DNA from: Pseudomonadota bacterium
Lineage (GTDB): Bacteria; Pseudomonadota; Alphaproteobacteria; Caulobacterales; Caulobacteraceae
DNA: 9,842 bases
Assembly (NCBI GenBank): GCA_023416055.1
Contig: JAEZIH010000059.1
Span: 1 to 9,842 of the forward strand
Direction of reading: 5' to 3'
Below the pieces are notes generated by a model. That model made no database searches and had not been told where the DNA came from. It saw only the letters and a program-made list of their open reading frames with translations. The position numbers and the translations under genes are program-made. Shown here piece after piece: positions 7,415 through 9,842 of this stretch; positions within the stretch are counted from its first letter, which is position 1, and every line of letters begins with the position of its first letter.

Positions 7415-7894
7415 TCAGCCCCGCGGCATCGGATAGCCGGTGAAGCGCTTCGGCTTCTTCATCAGCACGTGGGTGACGACCTTCTCGACGCCGAGGTCGC
7501 CGGCCATGAGCTCCTCCGACAGCGCCGTCCACGCCGCCATGTCGGGCGCCACCACCTTGATCAGATATTCGAACGGGCCGCTGACGTAGGTGGCCTCGAC
7601 GATTTCGGGGATGTCAGCCAGCGCCGCCTCGAACCGGGCGAGGCGGTGAGGGTGCTGCCCTTCCAGCCAGACCTCGGCGTAGAGAATCACCCCGATGTCG
7701 AGCGCCCACGGGTTCAGCCGGGCACCATAGCCCTCGATGACTCCCGCCTTTTCCAGACGCCGCACGCGGGCGAGGCAGGCGCTGGGGGACAGGGCGACCT
7801 GCTCGGCGAGGGCCTGGTTGGTGAGTCGTCCGTCGGCCTGCAGGGCCGCCAGGATGCGCCGGTCGATGCGGTCCAGCGTGGGGAATGCGGCCAT
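7415..7894 (-). CDS. Lrp/AsnC family transcriptional regulator
   Basis: This 159-aa DNA-binding protein has the Lrp/AsnC layout. Residues about 5-65 form the helix-turn-helix: LDRIDRRILAALQADGRLTN, then LAEQVALSPSACLARVRRLE and GVIEGYGARLN. Residues about 70-150 form the RAM ligand-binding domain, with EATYVSGPFEYLIKVVAPDM and a conserved C-terminal segment ending KRFTGYP. Members sense amino acids and act as dimers to octamers. The ATG at 7894 was chosen because AGGA lies about 8 bases upstream; the ATG at 7912 (adding MRQDAH) has a poorer site. The divergent neighbour is the 32-aa membrane protein gene, about 120 bp away, and the downstream side converges on the tRNA-like gene. The effector and the targets cannot be read from the sequence. 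Confidence 0.93.
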   Translation of the reverse strand: MAAFPTLDRIDRRILAALQADGRLTNQALAEQVALSPSACLARVRRLEKAGVIEGYGARLNPWALDIGVILYAEVWLEGQHPHRLARFEAALADIPEIVEATYVSGPFEYLIKVVAPDMAAWTALSEELMAGDLGVEKVVTHVLMKKPKRFTGYPMPRG

Positions 7895-8015
7895 GTGGGC
7901 GTCCTGCCGCATGAACTGCGGTTTCCACGGGAGACTTCCGTCACACCCACGATGGGGTCGAACCTATGCTGTGGTCAACGCCGCAGATGGTGCGGTTCAA
8001 GTGATGGAGAGACCG

Positions 8016-8114
8016 ATGACGAGGAAGGAAAGGCTGGAGGCCTGGACGTTCGCCGCCGTCCTGTTCGTTGGCCTGCCGCTGAGCATCCTGTTCAGCGCAT
8101 GGCTGGTGGGCTAG
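8016..8114 (+). CDS. 32-aa single-helix membrane protein
   Basis: The short open frame encodes MTRKERLEAWTF followed by a hydrophobic stretch of about 20 residues (FAAVLFVGLPLSILFSAWLV), ending VG. A basic N-terminus before one helix predicts an inner-membrane protein with the N-terminus in the cytoplasm. GGAGAG at 8006-8011 gives a good ribosome-binding site for the ATG at 8016; an in-frame ATG at 8004 would add MERP but would place this site inside the gene. No family was recognised. The gene lies divergent from the Lrp/AsnC gene and upstream of rpmJ, with rpmJ having its own promoter. Reality is supported by the start context and the clean membrane pattern, not by homology that I can confirm. 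Confidence 0.65.
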   Translation: MTRKERLEAWTFAAVLFVGLPLSILFSAWLVG

Positions 8115-8144
8115 GGACCTTTGCGGGGCCGTGTCGACGGACAG

Positions 8145-8173
8145 TTGACGCCCGGCCCCGCCGTCTCTATACG
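8145..8173 (+). promoter_or_regulatory. rpmJ promoter, Caulobacter housekeeping type
   Basis: TTGACGC at 8145-8151 matches the -35 consensus TTGACGS exactly, and TCTATACG at 8166-8173 resembles the -10 GCTANAWC with a gap of 14. In sigma-70 terms this is TTGACG, a 17-bp spacer, then TATACG. Transcription would start near 8180, giving rpmJ a leader of about 55 nt. It is the best promoter match seen in the window. Confidence 0.65.
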
Positions 8174-8235
8174 CACCGCTCCGCCGCAGGTCCGCCCGCG
8201 GCTTTTCTGTTTTGATTTGCCTCAGGACGACGACC

Positions 8236-8361
8236 ATGAAGGTCCGCAGCTCGCTCAAGTCGCTCAAGGGTCGCCACCGCGACTGCAAGGTCGTTCGCCG
8301 CAAGGGCATCGTCTATGTGATCAACAAGACGGACCCGCGCTTCAAGGCGAAGCAGGGCTGA
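8236..8361 (+). CDS. rpmJ: 50S ribosomal protein bL36
   Basis: This 41-aa protein, [20 protein letters not shown] at the start and ending DPRFKAKQG, is bL36, the smallest protein of the large ribosomal subunit. It binds 23S rRNA. It has only one cysteine (Cys17) and lacks the CxxC...C...H zinc ribbon of the classical form, so it belongs to the zinc-independent type usual in alphaproteobacteria. AGGA at 8224-8227 lies 8 bases before the ATG. It is a single-gene unit with its own promoter upstream and a strong hairpin starting at the last base of its stop codon. Confidence 0.95.
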   Translation: MKVRSSLKSLKGRHRDCKVVRRKGIVYVINKTDPRFKAKQG

Positions 8362-8383
8362 TCCTCCGGTCAAGCCGGAGGAT
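8361..8383 (+). terminator. Hairpin directly after rpmJ
   Basis: ATCCTCCGG (8361-8369) and CCGGAGGAT (8375-8383) pair perfectly over 9 bp around the loop TCAAG. The stem begins at the last base of the rpmJ stop codon. No T run follows, so it may stabilise the mRNA 3' end rather than terminate by itself. Confidence 0.5.
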
Positions 8384-8400
8384 GACGATGCGCTCAAGCA

Positions 8401-8421
8401 GCCCGTCGCCGCGCGACGGGC
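8401..8421 (+). repeat. Second hairpin downstream of rpmJ
   Basis: GCCCGTCG (8401-8408) and CGACGGGC (8414-8421) form a perfect 8-bp stem around CCGCG. It follows the first hairpin by 17 nt. No T run follows. Its role is unknown. Confidence 0.4.
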
Positions 8422-8450
8422 GTTAGCGCACCAAGCAGCTATCCACAGGT

Positions 8451-8475
8451 CGCGGGCCTTGTCCGCGGCCTTTTT
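8451..8475 (+). terminator. Candidate intrinsic terminator before gapR
   Basis: CGCGG (8451-8455) pairs with CCGCG (8463-8467) around GCCTTGT, followed by GCC and five T (8471-8475). This is the only hairpin in the cluster followed by a T run, so it is the most likely rho-independent stop for rpmJ transcription. The stem is short (5 bp). Confidence 0.45.
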
Positions 8476-8486
8476 CGTGCCTGATG

Positions 8487-8515
8487 TTGAGCCGGCCCCG
8501 CGGGCATGGTTAGCG
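8487..8515 (+). promoter_or_regulatory. Candidate gapR promoter
   Basis: TTGAGC (8487-8492) and TTAGCG (8510-8515) are separated by 17 bp. The match to -35 is good and to -10 is fair. It lies just after the T run at 8471-8475 and would give gapR a leader of about 35 nt. Confidence 0.35.
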
Positions 8516-8555
8516 TCCGGCCTCTCTTCAATCGCCGCTTTTCAGGAGTCCGCCC

Positions 8556-8831
8556 GTGGCCGACGACGCCAACTTCGACGCCAGCCCCGACGTGCTGACC
8601 GCGACCGCCCAGGGCCGCCTGCGGTCGATCATCGAACGCCTCGAGCGCCTCGAAGAGGACAAGCAGGCGGTGATGACCGACATGAAGGAGGTCTTCGCCG
8701 AGGCCAAGGGCGAAGGCTACGACGTCAAGACGCTGCGCAAGGTCATCCGCATCCGCAAGCAGGACAAGGCCAAGCGGCAGGAGGAAGAGGCGATCCTCGA
8801 CCTCTACCTGTCGGCGCTGGGCGAAGTTTAG
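8556..8831 (+). CDS. gapR: GapR-like nucleoid-associated protein (DUF2312)
   Basis: This 91-aa protein matches GapR of Caulobacter, which binds overtwisted AT-rich DNA as a coiled-coil tetramer clamp, stimulates topoisomerases, and is needed for normal replication and growth. The N-terminal half is a long helix (LRSIIERLERLEEDKQAVMT, about residues 22-41). The conserved basic part is GYDVKTLRKVIRIRKQDKAK, and the C-terminus is RQEEEAILDLYLSALG. The start is a GTG at 8556, set by AGGAG at 8544-8548 with a 7-base spacer. The length agrees with the Caulobacter protein (about 89 aa). Some alphaproteobacteria carry several DUF2312 copies, so it may not be the only one. Confidence 0.93.
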   Translation: MADDANFDASPDVLTATAQGRLRSIIERLERLEEDKQAVMTDMKEVFAEAKGEGYDVKTLRKVIRIRKQDKAKRQEEEAILDLYLSALGEV

Positions 8832-8847
8832 GGTCGAGGGGCCAGGT

Positions 8848-9174
8848 TCAGCCCTTCTCACCGGGTCCGCGAGTCTTGCGGCCCCAGCGGCGCTTGGGCT
8901 CCTCGCCGCGCGCCTTCGCCGAGATTTCCTTGAGCTTCCGGCCCTGCATGGCTGAGAGCGCCTGACCGGGTGCGCCCAGCTCAGGGTCACCGAAGGCCCG
9001 GCCGTGGGTCTTCACCCGCTCGCTCACCGAATCGAGAAACTCGCCCTCCCACTCGGACAGGGTCACGCCGGCCCTGTCGGCGGCCCGTCGCGCACGCCGC
9101 AGGGCGTTCAACGCCGCGCGCTGCGCCGCCTTGCGCTGGGCTTCGAACGGGCTGGGCGGGGGCTTGCGTTTCAA
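8848..9174 (-). CDS. Basic hypothetical protein
   Basis: This 108-aa protein is rich in Arg and Lys. The N-terminal half is helical and basic (RKAAQRAALNALRRARRAAD, about residues 14-33), followed by GVTLSEWEGEFLDSVSERV and, near the end, a second basic tail (RRWGRKTRGPGEKG). The basic ends suggest nucleic-acid binding, but no known domain was recognised. The start at 9174 is a TTG without a clear ribosome-binding site, so the N-terminus is uncertain. The gene converges on gapR with a 16-bp gap. The coherent amino-acid pattern supports a real gene. Confidence 0.75.
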   Translation of the reverse strand: MKRKPPPSPFEAQRKAAQRAALNALRRARRAADRAGVTLSEWEGEFLDSVSERVKTHGRAFGDPELGAPGQALSAMQGRKLKEISAKARGEEPKRRWGRKTRGPGEKG

Positions 9175-9313
9175 GTGGGACGAGGGGCGCGGGGCGAGAG
9201 TCGTGGGGCAGGCGCGCAGCCGCTGGCGGCATCGCCCCCCAGTCGAAGACTAGAACCTGGTTCGGACGACCGAAACCCTTCTTCCCTCGACCCTCGACCC
9301 TCGACCCTCGCTC
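9175..9313. other. Non-coding stretch with short palindromes
   Basis: No supportable gene was seen in this 139-bp gap between two minus-strand genes. It contains the hairpin TTCGG-ACGA-CCGAA (9261-9274), the short palindrome GAACCTGGTTC just before it, and the heptamer repeat listed separately. No convincing promoter was found for the gene ending at 8848. Confidence 0.5.
9284..9310. repeat. CCCTCGA heptamer tandem repeat (nearly 4 copies)
   Basis: CCCTCGA repeats at 9284, 9291 and 9298, followed by CCCTCG at 9305-9310, with no mismatch. The array ends 3 bp before the stop codon of the receptor gene on the minus strand. A 7-bp unit in non-coding DNA can change copy number without affecting a reading frame. 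Confidence 0.9.
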
Positions 9314-9842
9314 CTAGAACAGAATCTTCCGGAACGTCAGCCGCACCGACCGGCCTTCCGGATCGAGGAAGTCGGGCTGGTAGTTGAGCGGCGTCTCGGC
9401 GCCGACCGCGGTGACCTCGGGCCGGCTGTCGAACAGGTTCTGGATGCCCAGCTGAATGCGCGAGCCTTCCAGCCACGGGAAGCGCTCGACCCACGAGGTG
9501 CGCTGGTTCAGGTCCATGAAGACGTTCACGTTCACCGTCAGCTGATCGGCGAACTGGAGATCGGGTCCCGTTCCGCCGCTCACGCGGGTGCTGTCGCGCC
9601 AGTTGGCCATGACGAAGGTTCCGACCCCGTTGCGGAACACGCCGCCGGTGGCCTGGATCTCATGGCGCGGACTGCCGCCGCGGCCCGAGGTGGCCGCGCC
9701 GTCCAGCAGGTCGAGAACCGGCAGGCCGTCGGCGATGACGATCTCATCCTGCAGCCGCCACGTATGATAGACGGAGAGGTGGAAGCGGCCCTGTCCGGGC
9801 TGCATGCCGCCGCCGCGCCCGCCCCCGCCGGCCATGCGGATC
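9314..9842 (-). CDS. C-terminal part of a TonB-dependent receptor-like outer-membrane barrel protein, cut by the window edge
   Basis: At least 175 residues are present. The frame continues past the right edge, so the ATG at 9835 is probably internal. The segment has alternating beta-strand patterns typical of an outer-membrane barrel: FHLSVYHTWRLQDEIVI, then GVGTFVMANWRDSTRV and LTVNVNVFMDL. It has the family-typical IQLGIQNLFDSRPEV near the end and the terminal aromatic residue (RLTFRKILF) recognised by the BAM complex. Such receptors import siderophores, vitamins or glycans; Caulobacter has many. A Gly-rich loop (MAGGGGRGGGMQPGQG) at the start of the visible part is unusual and may be an extracellular or periplasmic turn. 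The substrate cannot be told. Confidence 0.8.
   Translation of the reverse strand, partial: IRMAGGGGRGGGMQPGQGRFHLSVYHTWRLQDEIVIADGLPVLDLLDGAATSGRGGSPRHEIQATGGVFRNGVGTFVMANWRDSTRVSGGTGPDLQFADQLTVNVNVFMDLNQRTSWVERFPWLEGSRIQLGIQNLFDSRPEVTAVGAETPLNYQPDFLDPEGRSVRLTFRKILF

Noticed and set aside
8439..8990. Minus-strand open frame over gapR
   Set aside because: gapR matches a known family and has a good ribosome-binding site; the opposite frame is a shadow.
9284..9310. CRISPR-like array
   Set aside because: The unit is 7 bp with no spacers; it is a simple tandem repeat.
9171..9494. Minus-strand open frame across the heptamer repeat and the receptor end
   Set aside because: It is in a different frame from the receptor and reads through the repeat. 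It shows no protein pattern.

Overview
The window is high-GC alphaproteobacterial DNA, most probably Caulobacteraceae (Caulobacter, Phenylobacterium or Brevundimonas type). The main evidence is a divergent flmG / flbT-flaF flagellin cluster of Caulobacter type, a GapR (DUF2312) nucleoid protein, a single-cysteine bL36, and a promoter that matches the Caulobacter housekeeping consensus. No insertion sequence, phage gene or CRISPR array was seen. Coding is dense and mostly ordinary, with several short genes that standard length cut-offs would miss.

Layout, left to right. Positions 1-835 (minus strand) hold the beginning of an unidentified gene at the window edge and folE (GTP cyclohydrolase I). 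cysS (cysteinyl-tRNA synthetase) is divergent from folE at 972-2381. Positions 2429-4967 (minus) form an apparent operon read right to left: flmG (TPR plus glycosyltransferase, flagellin glycosylation), a very acidic 160-aa protein, and a 66-aa protein that ends in an FPASDP motif. flbT and flaF (5097-5847, plus) are divergent from flmG and overlap each other; they control flagellin translation and secretion. A lipoprotein lytic transglycosylase (5858-7150, minus) converges on flaF, with only 10 bp between the two stop codons.

Positions 7326-7402 (plus) hold a tRNA-Cys(GCA)-like gene. It has U73 and an encoded CCA end, but it carries extra nucleotides in both the anticodon arm and the T arm; this is the most unusual item in the window. 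An Lrp/AsnC regulator (minus) and a 32-aa single-helix membrane protein (plus) follow. Next come rpmJ with a clear promoter, a run of hairpins, gapR, a basic hypothetical protein (minus), a CCCTCGA heptamer repeat, and the C-terminal end of an outer-membrane beta-barrel receptor of TonB-dependent type (minus) cut by the window edge.

The flagellar genes work together: FlbT and FlaF couple flagellin translation to export, while FlmG adds a nonulosonic-acid sugar to flagellin. The transglycosylase and the two genes downstream of flmG are neighbours without a proven link to the flagellum. The rest (folE, cysS, rpmJ, gapR) is core housekeeping. All family assignments come from recognising sequence motifs by eye; no database search was run.
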